A stretch of DNA of 25,343 nt, from NCBI RefSeq assembly GCF_036504375.1, contig NZ_DASXVH010000076.1, positions 1 to 25,343 of the forward strand, written 5' to 3'. How positions within the stretch are numbered: position 1 is the first letter of the stretch; each line of letters begins with the position of its first letter. Positions 1-7,056 of this stretch are shown piece after piece. Position numbers and translations under genes: made by a program. The DNA is from Novimethylophilus sp036504375. Lineage in GTDB: Bacteria; Pseudomonadota; Gammaproteobacteria; Burkholderiales; Methylophilaceae. The notes beneath the pieces are model-generated. The model was not told the origin of the DNA and made no database searches. It saw nothing but the letters and a program-made list of their open reading frames with translations.

Positions 1-1375
1 ACAGTTCGTTGCGGATCACCCGGTGCGGGTTGTGGCAGTCAGGACACTCGGCGTGGCGCTTGGCGGTGTTGCCGGCACCCAGGTTGGCGGCGGTTTCGAT
101 GAAATCCGCATTGGTGATGTCGTGCTCCTCCACGGTATGGCCGCCGCCGCCCTGGTCATTGGTCTTGATCGGCATGTGCACCGCGCGTTCGAACTCGGTT
201 TTGATGTTGGGCACGGTGCCGGTTGAGGTACCGATGATTCTGGCAGGATCGATGGGGTCCCTATGGCACTGGTAGCAGGTTTCCTCGATTGCCGAGTTGC
301 CTCCCGTTTTCGGCGAATTGATGCTGTCGGTGCCTTCGCGCAGCAGCCGGCGCGCGCCCGGCACGGTGTGCGTGTCGTGGCAGTTCAGGCAAGCCGCCTG
401 CCAGACCGTGGTGCCGGCCGGAAACTGGCGGGTCGCTGCGGCAGCAGCGGTATAGACCTCGTCAGCGGTTGTGCTGTTGGCGTGAACCGAATTCGACCAT
501 TCCGTTCCCATCTTGCTGTGGCAGGCCAGGCAGATGATGTCGTTGGCCTGGATGAACTCGCCGCCGGCTGGAGGGGCGGTGGTCTGGAAACGGTTGAGAC
601 GCAGGAACTTCTGATTGGTGATGTGCGGGTCGTGGCAGGTCGCGCATTGCACCTGGCCCAGGCCGCCCACTCCGGTGGCCTGCAATGGCAGCAAGGGTTT
701 GACGCCGCTGCTGCGCAGGCCGATCACGGACGACGTTCCCGGTGCCGGAGCCCCGGCGGGGTAGCGCTGGCTGGCGTCGAGATGGCGCATCTCGCCGTCG
801 GCGGTGGCCAGGGCATCGTTGTATGTCACCGAGATAGGGTGGTCGTTGGTCAGGTCGGTGCCGAGATTACGGCTGAAACCGGTGTTGGCGACAGAGCCGT
901 CGGGCATTTTGGTAGTGGTGGAGCCGTTGATGGCAATGGCGGCGTTGGTTTGGCCGTTAAGCACCCTGACGTTGCCCAGCGCGACCATGCCGTCATGGCA
1001 CGACAGGCACAGCAGCGAGCTGCCGGCAGGCTGGGCGGTGAAGCCGTTGGCGATAGTGTTGGCGTCGAGCGACGACGAGGTATAGCGCGTATAAGTGCTG
1101 CCCGAGGTGTTGCGATTCCACAGTGGGCCATTGACGGCGGTACTGGCATTGTGGGGCGTATGGCAGAACACGCAGACCTGAGTCTGGCCGTCGGTCGCCT
1201 TGATCGAGCCGGTGCCGCTGGTCGACAGGTTATGCAGCGTGTTCCTGACGTTCGAGGTTGCCGCACCGGCAGGGTTGCCGAGCATCAAAGCGGTAACCGC
1301 GACGGCCAGCCAGATATTGAAGAACAAGGTCCGGGGCCCATCGCACAACCGGCTATCGGGATGAAATTTAATCAC
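1..1375 (-). CDS. Secreted multihaem c-type cytochrome (at least 7 haems), partial at the left edge
   Basis: This is probably a periplasmic or extracellular electron-transfer protein; 458 residues are visible and the C-terminus lies outside the window. I read it by translating the minus strand from a GTG at 1375. The N-terminus has a hydrophobic stretch (about residues 17-33) ending in NPAGA, which looks like a Sec signal peptide. Seven CxxCH haem motifs are visible, with first cysteines near residues 68 (CVFCH), 123 (CLSCH), 244 (CATCH), 282 (CLACH), 329 (CLNCH), 367 (CYQCH) and 444 (CPDCH). Several are followed by a second histidine (HTPH, HDPH, HDTH, HNPH), as in doubled-CxxCH cytochromes. 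A HPIS motif occurs near residue 180. A promoter-like site lies upstream. Residues about 339-358 read poorly in frame, whereas a neighbouring frame reads well, suggesting two compensating indels. The redox partner is unknown. The GTG start has only a weak ribosome site, so the exact start is less sure than the gene. Confidence 0.87.
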   Translation of the reverse strand, partial: MIKFHPDSRLCDGPRTLFFNIWLAVAVTALMLGNPAGAATSNVRNTLHNLSTSGTGSIKATDGQTQVCVFCHTPHNASTAVNGPLWNRNTSGSTYTRYTSSSLDANTIANGFTAQPAGSSLLCLSCHDGMVALGNVRVLNGQTNAAIAINGSTTTKMPDGSVANTGFSRNLGTDLTNDHPISVTYNDALATADGEMRHLDASQRYPAGAPAPGTSSVIGLRSSGVKPLLPLQATGVGGLGQVQCATCHDPHITNQKFLRLNRFQTTAPPAGGEFIQANDIICLACHSKMGTEWSNSVHANSTTADEVYTAAAAATRQFPAGTTVWQAACLNCHDTHTVPGARRLLREGTDSINSPKTGGNSAIEETCYQCHRDPIDPARIIGTSTGTVPNIKTEFERAVHMPIKTNDQGGGGHTVEEHDITNADFIETAANLGAGNTAKRHAECPDCHNPHRVIRNEL

Positions 1376-1457
1376 CTCTGAATCAACCGCCTATGGTGTT
1401 GTTCTTGAACATCGCCATTTAATCCGCAGGCGCGGACGCAAAACGCATAATAACGGG

Positions 1458-1486
1458 ATTATAATATCCTAATTAATCGGTATCCA
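1458..1486 (-). promoter_or_regulatory. Candidate sigma70-type promoter for the multihaem cytochrome gene
   Basis: On the minus strand a perfect TATAAT (1463-1458) lies 17 bases after TGGATA (1486-1481), a four-of-six match to the -35 consensus. It sits in the 154-base gap between the hemJ-like gene and the cytochrome, about 83 bases before the GTG start. If used, it gives the cytochrome its own transcript, separate from the upstream genes. Nothing else recognisable lies in this gap. Confidence 0.45.
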
Positions 1487-1529
1487 GTGGGGAATGTCGA
1501 AGAGCCAGAGCAGCGGGTGTCGACATGCA

Positions 1530-1985
1530 CTAGACGGATGGCTTGGCTACCGCGAGCGTTACGACTCCCGCTAGCAGTACAACATTGAGACCTTGTGCCC
1601 AGCGGTAAGCTGTTGCCGTCCACTGCGCGCAGCCGTGGCGGGCATGCCGGAATTGGCGCACCAGCAAGCCGTGCAGTGCCGCGAGCAAGAACGCGAGACT
1701 GAACTTGAGGGCCAGCCAATGCGGAAGATGTCCCATCCCGGCAATTATGGTGATTGCCAGCAGCGCGCCGAACAGGAAGGTGGCGCCAATGGCCGGATTC
1801 ATGACGTTGCGGATCAACCTGCATTCGATGCGCAGCAGCAACGCGGCCTGAGCGGAAGACGGCAACAAGCCTCGATGGGCGGCGAGCAGGGTCGGCAGCA
1901 AAAGTTGCGCCCCCATCCACAGGATCACGCTGGTCACGTGCAAGGCTTTGAGCCATGGGTAGACAGCGGCAAGCTGGGCGGTCAT
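1530..1985 (-). CDS. hemJ: HemJ-like membrane protein (putative protoporphyrinogen oxidase, UPF0093/CopD-like)
   Basis: The 151-residue product has about four membrane helices (roughly residues 12-32, 64-82, 92-109 and 132-147). HemJ oxidises protoporphyrinogen IX to protoporphyrin IX in the late haem pathway, in the inner membrane. Family hallmarks seen are WLKALHV near the N-terminus with His16 in helix 1, the RLIRNVMNPAI region, a lysine in LALKFSLAF (Lys94), LHGLL (His105), and an ending of type VTLAVAKP. The length is close to the usual 140-150 residues. It starts 48 bases after the radical SAM gene and reads the same way, so it is probably co-transcribed. A multihaem cytochrome gene follows, so a haem-supply role there is plausible. 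A CopD-like paralogue with another function cannot be excluded, and the ribosome site is weak. Confidence 0.72.
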   Translation of the reverse strand: MTAQLAAVYPWLKALHVTSVILWMGAQLLLPTLLAAHRGLLPSSAQAALLLRIECRLIRNVMNPAIGATFLFGALLAITIIAGMGHLPHWLALKFSLAFLLAALHGLLVRQFRHARHGCAQWTATAYRWAQGLNVVLLAGVVTLAVAKPSV

Positions 1986-2033
1986 GTGCGGCGATCAGGA
2001 TCAGGCGCTGCGGGCCTGGTTTCGCGCAACCGC

Positions 2034-3545
2034 TCACGGCAGCGGAGCGATGGGTTCGTTCGAAAGCGCACGCTTTGCCGCCTTGACGTTCTTCAGCATC
2101 GCGCGCACCGACTCGGGCATTTTATTGGCCGGGGCAGCCATGTCCTTCATCTGTCCCGACAGGTAGGAATGATTCATCAGGATGTCGAACACGGCGAGCA
2201 TGAATTCCTGTTTCCATGGGGTCAGCCGGTCGAGATTCTGGAACTTGTGCATGAAGAACTTCTTCGACGCCATCGCCAGCTCCTTTTCGGTCTCGGCGAT
2301 ACTCATGTTGATCGGCTTGACCACCGGCTGCACCAGGTTGTATTTGCTGTAATCCTTGGTGACGACGTGATCCTTGAGTTGCGGATAGAGGTCGGCGTAA
2401 GGCCACGGCGCAATCGCCAGGAAGAATGCCATGTCCGGGTCGTACAGCTTGGCGAGTTCGACCGTCTGTGCGATCGATTCCGGCGTGTCGGTCGGCATAC
2501 CGAGCACGAACGAGGTCTCGGAGACGATGTCGGCCTGGTTGATGAGATCGATCGCGCGTTTGGATTCGGCGACTTTGGTACCCTTTTTGAACAGGTTGAG
2601 CGTCGCCTGGTCGCCGGCCTCGACGCCGACGTAGATGTGTTCGACGCCGGCTTCGCGGTAGCGGTCCATGATATCCTCGTCGCGCACGATATCGACGACG
2701 CGGGTTTCCATCAGTAATTTGACGCCGGGCCGGCGCTCTATCATCAGGTCGAGGATGCGCTGCCAGCGCCGACGATCCATTGTCGGCGTCTCGTCGGCCA
2801 GCATCGCCACTTTTACACCGTAGACGTCGTGCAGCATCTCCAGCTCGGATACGAATGCTTCCGGGCTGCGCGGGCGCCAGCTTTGCTTCCAGAACAGTTT
2901 TTGCGAACAGAACGAGCAATTCTGCGTGCAGCCGCGCGACGAAGAAACGATCGCCAGCCGCGCATCGTTTTTAGCGCGGTACTTGTAAATCGGCCACTCG
3001 ACCAGGTCCCAAGCCGTCGGCAAGGCATCCAGGTCGCAGATCATGGCTGCCGGCGGGGTCGTCACTACGCCGCCGTCGCGCCAGAAGGCGAGCCCCGGCA
3101 CTTTCGCCGGATCGTCGCCGGCATTCAGGCAGTCGAGCAGTTGCGGCAGCGTGCGTTCGCCCTCGCCACGCACGACAAAGTCGATGACGTCGCGGTCCAG
3201 CCGCAGCATTTCGTCGAAACAGAAAGTCGCATGCACGTTGCCGATCAGCGTCACGCAGGCCGGGTCGATGTCCTTGGCCATGCGCAGCACGCCGGTGGCC
3301 GCGAACACCGCCGCGGTAAACGCCGAGGTGGCGACCGCATCGGGCTGGAAATCTTCCAGCCGGCGGCGTATCTGCGCCTCGTCGTGCCACAGTGCCATCG
3401 CATCGTAATAATCGACCTCGTAGCCGGCCTCGCGCAGCGCGCCGGCGACATAGACGAAGCCAAGGTTAAGCCAAGTGCCTGCGGATTCGACCACGCCCGA
3501 GTGGTAAGGGGCGGTGACCAGCGCGATTCTCTTGATTTTCTTCAT
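2034..3545 (-). CDS. B12-binding-domain radical SAM enzyme (BchE/HpnJ-like class B)
   Basis: The 503-residue product has an N-terminal Rossmann-like cobalamin-binding-type domain (about residues 5-160, with IGNVHATF near 101 and RGEGERTLPQLL near 127). A radical SAM core follows, with the cluster motif CTQNCSFC (Cys206, Cys210, Cys213). Downstream are VGVEAGD and FVLGMPTDT segments typical of the TIM barrel. The family includes the anaerobic Mg-protoporphyrin cyclase BchE and hopanoid or phosphonate methyltransferase-type enzymes; the substrate cannot be read from sequence. The classic DxHxxG cobalamin motif is not apparent, as in many BchE-like members. It lies 61 bases downstream of the LuxE-like gene and 48 bases upstream of hemJ. 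The class is sure; the reaction is not. Confidence 0.85.
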   Translation of the reverse strand: MKKIKRIALVTAPYHSGVVESAGTWLNLGFVYVAGALREAGYEVDYYDAMALWHDEAQIRRRLEDFQPDAVATSAFTAAVFAATGVLRMAKDIDPACVTLIGNVHATFCFDEMLRLDRDVIDFVVRGEGERTLPQLLDCLNAGDDPAKVPGLAFWRDGGVVTTPPAAMICDLDALPTAWDLVEWPIYKYRAKNDARLAIVSSSRGCTQNCSFCSQKLFWKQSWRPRSPEAFVSELEMLHDVYGVKVAMLADETPTMDRRRWQRILDLMIERRPGVKLLMETRVVDIVRDEDIMDRYREAGVEHIYVGVEAGDQATLNLFKKGTKVAESKRAIDLINQADIVSETSFVLGMPTDTPESIAQTVELAKLYDPDMAFFLAIAPWPYADLYPQLKDHVVTKDYSKYNLVQPVVKPINMSIAETEKELAMASKKFFMHKFQNLDRLTPWKQEFMLAVFDILMNHSYLSGQMKDMAAPANKMPESVRAMLKNVKAAKRALSNEPIAPLP

Positions 3546-3606
3546 GGCTGATCAGCCAGATACGGGCGAGGCGGCCACGACGTCTTGAATTGAGCAGTCT
3601 TACCCA

Positions 3607-4938
3607 TCAGCGCCCGGTCATTGCTCCGGCGAGTGCGTTGGCCGGCGTTTCTTCTATCATCGCATCGGCCAGCTCGCCGCATGGGCATGCCGGCGGAACC
3701 ATGGGCGTGCGCGGCCTGAGCCGTCCGGATTTGAAGCGGATCGAAAAATTGACGTAGGCCTCCAGCATGCGGAAGATGCGTTTGTCGCCCATCGGGCCGA
3801 CGGTACGTTCGCTGGGCAGCGGCGATATTTTGCCCGTCTGGTCGCGCTGCGCGCGGCCGACGATCTGGAAGTCGCCGACATCGTCGACGTAGCCGAGATT
3901 GTCGGTCTGCACCGCCAGTACGGTCGGCAGGTTCACCGCGTCGTAATGCCGCAGCAGGCCAATCTTGCCCGGCGGCAGGATGCTCAAGTCATCTACGCTG
4001 ACCGCCACGGTCCGTGTCCACGGCGGATTGCGCCGCATGCGCCGAGTATTGCCGCCGGCTATCGCGCTACGCAGCGTGTCGTCGAAATAATTGGTCGCGC
4101 TCTCGGCCATGCCGAGTACGTTGACGCAATGCGTAGGTGCAATGCCGAGCACCTCGCGCGCCAGCGACAGGTAGTCTTCCTGGGTGATTTCGCCAAAGCG
4201 TCCGCGATAGCCGCCGCCGTCACCGATGCGGCTGCCGGCGGGCAGATGGAACGAGACCCCGCGCTTGCGGCACGCCTGCAAAAAATAAACGAAAGCCGAG
4301 GTCGAGCCGATCATTGCCACCGGCACGCCGCTGGCCTCGGATTCGGCCAGTGCCTCGACCAGCGCGGCGATGTCGATGCCGCTGTGGCTGAGCAGGAAAC
4401 GGCTGTCCGGGGTGCCGAAATGCCTTCGGGTTTCGTCCATGCCGATGGCCATGCCCATCGATGGCGCCATCTCAGGGCTGGGGGCCAGTATCAGCACACG
4501 GCAGCGCTGGCCCTGCGCGAAATCCGGAAACAGGCATGCGCCTGTCATGATGCGGTTGGCTTCCAGCACCAGCTCGCGGCCGATTGCATCGCGGAATATC
4601 TGCCCCCTGGCGATCGCTGTGGTGCCGCTGGTAAGCTGGGCCATCACCGCCTGGTCGAAAGGAAACGAAGTGACCAGTTCGGTCTTGAAGCTGTCGGTGG
4701 GAAACGCCGGAATGTCGCGCCATTGGTCAACGCTGCCGGGGTGTTTTCCGAGCGCGCGGCAGAAGTCGTGGTAGGGCGCATTGTTGCGGTACTGGTAGGC
4801 GAAAATGCCGAGCGCCAAGCGGTCGAAAGGTGCCGCATCGCCGTCGATTCCGCTCGCCACCAGTGTGCGGATGCGGGCGGCGAGATGTTCGCGCTCGGCC
4901 CTGTCGATCTCTGGCAACTGCGCGGTCACAGCACCCAT
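3607..4938 (-). CDS. LuxE-like acyl-protein synthetase (adenylate-forming)
   Basis: The 443-residue product resembles the LuxE acyl-protein synthetase family, relatives of phenylacetate-CoA ligase that activate a carboxylic acid as acyl-AMP. Visible signatures are IPAFPTDSFKTE near residues 76-87 and the nucleotide-binding TSGTT at 103-107. NVLGMAESATNYFD lies further on, then a C-terminal domain with TDNLGYVDDVGDFQIVGR. The open frame extends far upstream, but that part overlaps the membrane protein gene and is low-complexity Arg/His-rich. I therefore place the start at ATG 4938, or GTG 4929, which overlaps the upstream TGA as GTGA. In bioluminescence LuxE works with LuxC reductase and LuxD; neither is visible here. 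The acyl substrate is unknown. Confidence 0.78.
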   Translation of the reverse strand: MGAVTAQLPEIDRAEREHLAARIRTLVASGIDGDAAPFDRLALGIFAYQYRNNAPYHDFCRALGKHPGSVDQWRDIPAFPTDSFKTELVTSFPFDQAVMAQLTSGTTAIARGQIFRDAIGRELVLEANRIMTGACLFPDFAQGQRCRVLILAPSPEMAPSMGMAIGMDETRRHFGTPDSRFLLSHSGIDIAALVEALAESEASGVPVAMIGSTSAFVYFLQACRKRGVSFHLPAGSRIGDGGGYRGRFGEITQEDYLSLAREVLGIAPTHCVNVLGMAESATNYFDDTLRSAIAGGNTRRMRRNPPWTRTVAVSVDDLSILPPGKIGLLRHYDAVNLPTVLAVQTDNLGYVDDVGDFQIVGRAQRDQTGKISPLPSERTVGPMGDKRIFRMLEAYVNFSIRFKSGRLRPRTPMVPPACPCGELADAMIEETPANALAGAMTGR

Positions 4939-5252
4939 GCGATTACCAGGCCGGTACCGACCAGCATCGCCGTTCCCAGCAGGGCATGCTTGATTTTCAG
5001 CAAATGTTTCTTGATGTCGGCCATTTCCGCGCCGTCCCAGTTGCGGTAATAAAAAAAGCGGCATATGCCGGTCAGCATGATGGCGAGGAGCGATGCGAGA
5101 CAGAGCCAGGTGAACAAGCGGGTGAGTTCTGCCAGCAACACCGGATCGCCGACCTTGCCGTGCAATATGAATAATGTCACGAAGCTGCCGAACCACAGTC
5201 CGGTGAACAGGTCGTGGCAGAAGTCGTTGATCAGGATCAGCCAAGGTTTCAT
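4926..5252 (-). CDS. Small three-helix integral membrane protein, function unknown
   Basis: The 108-residue product has three predicted helices (about residues 14-33, 46-68 and 89-107). The N-terminal motif is NDFCHDLFTGLWFG (His13), and a lysine- and histidine-bearing loop, KKHLLKIKH, precedes helix 3. The layout of a histidine at helix 1 and Lys/His before a later helix recalls CopD/HemJ-like haem-binding membrane proteins, but I cannot assign it. It overlaps the start of the LuxE-like gene, so translational coupling is likely. Upstream is a 108-base gap to the NHL lipoprotein gene, with no convincing terminator and only weak promoter-like AT-rich hexamers. Confidence 0.72.
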   Translation of the reverse strand: MKPWLILINDFCHDLFTGLWFGSFVTLFILHGKVGDPVLLAELTRLFTWLCLASLLAIMLTGICRFFYYRNWDGAEMADIKKHLLKIKHALLGTAMLVGTGLVIAWVL

Positions 5253-5360
5253 CGATACGATTCCGTGCGTACCATAACGAAGAATTGAAGATTTTAAAGT
5301 CCCGATAATATCACACGTTCTCGCAATTTCGCTCGATGGAAAGCGGGAACGGGGGATGGG

Positions 5361-6485
5361 CTAATTATCCTGGTTGCCGAGAAACTGGAATACCACGACG
5401 CGGCCGTTGAACATGTCGGCGACAAAAATACGCCCTTGGTGGTCCACCCACACCCCGGAAGGCAGCAGAAAATCTCCGTCCTTGAGGCCGCTGCCGTTGA
5501 TGCCCAGCAGGAATTCGTTGTGCTTGTTGTATGCCAACAGGTGGCCGAAATACGATTCGACGACATAAACAATGCCGTTGTCGTCAACCGCGACTCCTTT
5601 CGGCCGCGTAAAATTGCCGACGAACAGGCCGCGCTCTCCCAATTCGCGAATGCGATGTCCGTCGCTATCGAATACCTGGACGCGGCTGTTCAGCGTATCG
5701 CTGACGTACAGATGTCCCTGCGTGAATGCCAGATGGGTAGGCGCATTGAACTCCCCGTCGCGATCGCCGGCTGCGCCGATGGTGTTGACCAGTTGGCCGA
5801 TTCGATCATAGACTTTGATGTCATTGGCGACGGTGTCGGCGACGAACAGCAGGCCGCGTTCGCGGTCGAAGGCGAGGCCCGTCGGGCGCTGGAGTTGTCC
5901 GGCGCCCAGCTTGCCGACGGGTTGGCCTTTTTCGTTGAGGCGCACGACAATACCGAGTTTTGCATCCGACACGGCGATATCGCCGTTCCACACCAGCGCC
6001 ACAGCAATCGGCGAAACGAAGCGCGTAGTCGCGTCGGCGAACTCCCACAACAGCATCTGGCCGCCGGCATCCGCCGATTTCTCTTCCGGCGGGGCGTTGG
6101 GATCGAACACCAGCACCGCATTACGCCCGGCATCGACCACGTAGATGCGGCCATTGTCGCTGACTGCACCGTGTTGCGGGCGTTGCAGCAATATCTGGTT
6201 GGTATCGGTATCGAACAGCCCGGCGAACCATTTGAGCGCGGTAAAGACGACGTTTTGTTTCTTGATGAGGTCGGCCTGGTCGAAGTTGGGCTGGCCGATA
6301 AGTTCGCCCACATAGCGGTAGCGCGGCGCATCCGGCGGCAATGGCCACAGCACGTCGGTGCGGGCCTCGGGCGGACGCAGATCGTAATTCAGCCGCCCGC
6401 GTACGGTATCCACTCCGGCGCAACCGCTTAGCAGCGAGGCACACAGGAGCACGGCGGCAGAAGGAACGCGAAACGACGCATTCAT
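5361..6485 (-). CDS. NHL-repeat beta-propeller lipoprotein
   Basis: The product from ATG 6485 is 374 residues. It opens with a lipoprotein signal: hydrophobic residues 10-19, then a lipobox LLSGC with the lipidated cysteine at 22. This start is preferred to an ATG 12 codons upstream because it puts the signal peptide at the N-terminus. The rest is built of repeated NHL units with motifs such as GRIYVVDAGRNAVLVFD, GLLFVADTVANDIKVYD, GHLYVSDTLNSRVQVFD and GRIFVADMFNGRVVVF, enough for a six-bladed propeller. It probably sits on the outer membrane or periplasmic face and binds a ligand or partner protein. NHL propellers are often found beside multihaem cytochrome genes, and one lies further down this strand. 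The precise role is unknown. Confidence 0.85.
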   Translation of the reverse strand: MNASFRVPSAAVLLCASLLSGCAGVDTVRGRLNYDLRPPEARTDVLWPLPPDAPRYRYVGELIGQPNFDQADLIKKQNVVFTALKWFAGLFDTDTNQILLQRPQHGAVSDNGRIYVVDAGRNAVLVFDPNAPPEEKSADAGGQMLLWEFADATTRFVSPIAVALVWNGDIAVSDAKLGIVVRLNEKGQPVGKLGAGQLQRPTGLAFDRERGLLFVADTVANDIKVYDRIGQLVNTIGAAGDRDGEFNAPTHLAFTQGHLYVSDTLNSRVQVFDSDGHRIRELGERGLFVGNFTRPKGVAVDDNGIVYVVESYFGHLLAYNKHNEFLLGINGSGLKDGDFLLPSGVWVDHQGRIFVADMFNGRVVVFQFLGNQDN

Positions 6486-6597
6486 CGCTAATCTCGGCAG
6501 GAAAATGAAACGCAGCAGCAAGAAGCACTGCCGTCAGCGTGGCAGCATACCCCGGGTCAGGGAAATTTGAAAGGGACCCATAGGTCTTTTTATCAAG

Positions 6598-6631
6598 AAA
6601 AAACGGCGCGTCCGTGACCGGTACGCGCCGT
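6598..6631 (-). terminator. Intrinsic terminator after fdxA
   Basis: A perfect 9-base-pair stem (6631-6623 pairing with 6611-6603, ACGGCGCGT/ACGCGCCGT) with an 11-base loop is followed on the minus strand by a run of six T. It lies about 57 bases after the fdxA stop, in the 202-base gap before the NHL lipoprotein gene. It would end the sulfate-assimilation transcript. Confidence 0.85.
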
Positions 6632-6687
6632 ATGGACCCTAGCATGCCCACGCAGGCGACATGCCTGCACAAGCGCTGCTGCAGTGG

Positions 6688-7011
6688 CTACTCTTCCAGC
6701 ATGCCGCGCTTGTCTTTCATGCCGTTGAACTGATCGGCGTCGGCAGGGGGTTCCTTGCGGGCGGTGATGGCTGGCCATAGCTTGGCCATGCGGGCGTTGA
6801 TATCGATGAACTCCTGCTGATCCGCCGGTACGTCGTCCTCGGCAAAAATGGCTTCAGCCGGGCATTCCGCGACGCACAGCGTGCAATCGATGCATTCATC
6901 GGGATCGATGGCGAGGAAATTGGGGCCTTCCACGAAGCAATCCACCGGGCACACATCCACGCAGTCGGTGTATTTGCACTTGATGCAGTTTTCGGTTACG
7001 ACGTAGGTCAT
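6688..7011 (-). CDS. fdxA: Seven-iron ferredoxin FdxA (3Fe-4S/4Fe-4S)
   Basis: The 107-residue soluble electron carrier has two cluster sites. The first has cysteines at 9, 12, 17, 21 and 25 (CIKCKYTDCVDVCPVDC). The second has cysteines at 40, 43, 46 and 50 (CIDCTLCVAEC). The acidic C-terminal tail is usual for Azotobacter-type 7Fe ferredoxins. GGAG seven bases before the ATG is a good ribosome site. It begins 45 bases after cysN on the same strand and is followed by an intrinsic terminator. It is therefore probably the last gene of the sulfate-assimilation operon and could feed electrons to sulfite reductase, which has no flavoprotein partner here. That role is inference, as FdxA also occurs as a stand-alone housekeeping gene. 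Confidence 0.94.
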   Translation of the reverse strand: MTYVVTENCIKCKYTDCVDVCPVDCFVEGPNFLAIDPDECIDCTLCVAECPAEAIFAEDDVPADQQEFIDINARMAKLWPAITARKEPPADADQFNGMKDKRGMLEE

Positions 7012-7018
7012 TTGTTTA

Positions 7019-7022
7019 CTCC
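7019..7022 (-). promoter_or_regulatory. Ribosome binding site of fdxA
   Basis: GGAG on the minus strand lies seven bases upstream of the fdxA ATG. It is a clear Shine-Dalgarno site that fixes the start. Confidence 0.7.
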
Positions 7023-7056
7023 AGATTCACAATAGTTGGATTTTACCAGTTCCGAT

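Noticed and set aside
263..1381. A 372-codon plus-strand open frame at the left edge
   Set aside because: The minus strand of the same region encodes seven CxxCH motifs and a signal peptide; the plus frame has no recognisable features.
4939..5244. An upstream extension of the LuxE-like gene by about 100 codons
   Set aside because: It overlaps the small membrane protein gene, which has clear helices; the extension is Arg/His-rich without motifs.
5253..5360. Promoter for the small membrane protein-LuxE-radical SAM genes
   Set aside because: TATTAT and TAAAAT hexamers occur, but neither has a -35 match at 16-18 bases, so I do not list one.
6641..6670. Small hairpin CAGGC/GCCTG just after fdxA
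   Set aside because: The stem is only five base pairs with no T-run; the stronger terminator at 6598-6631 explains transcript end.
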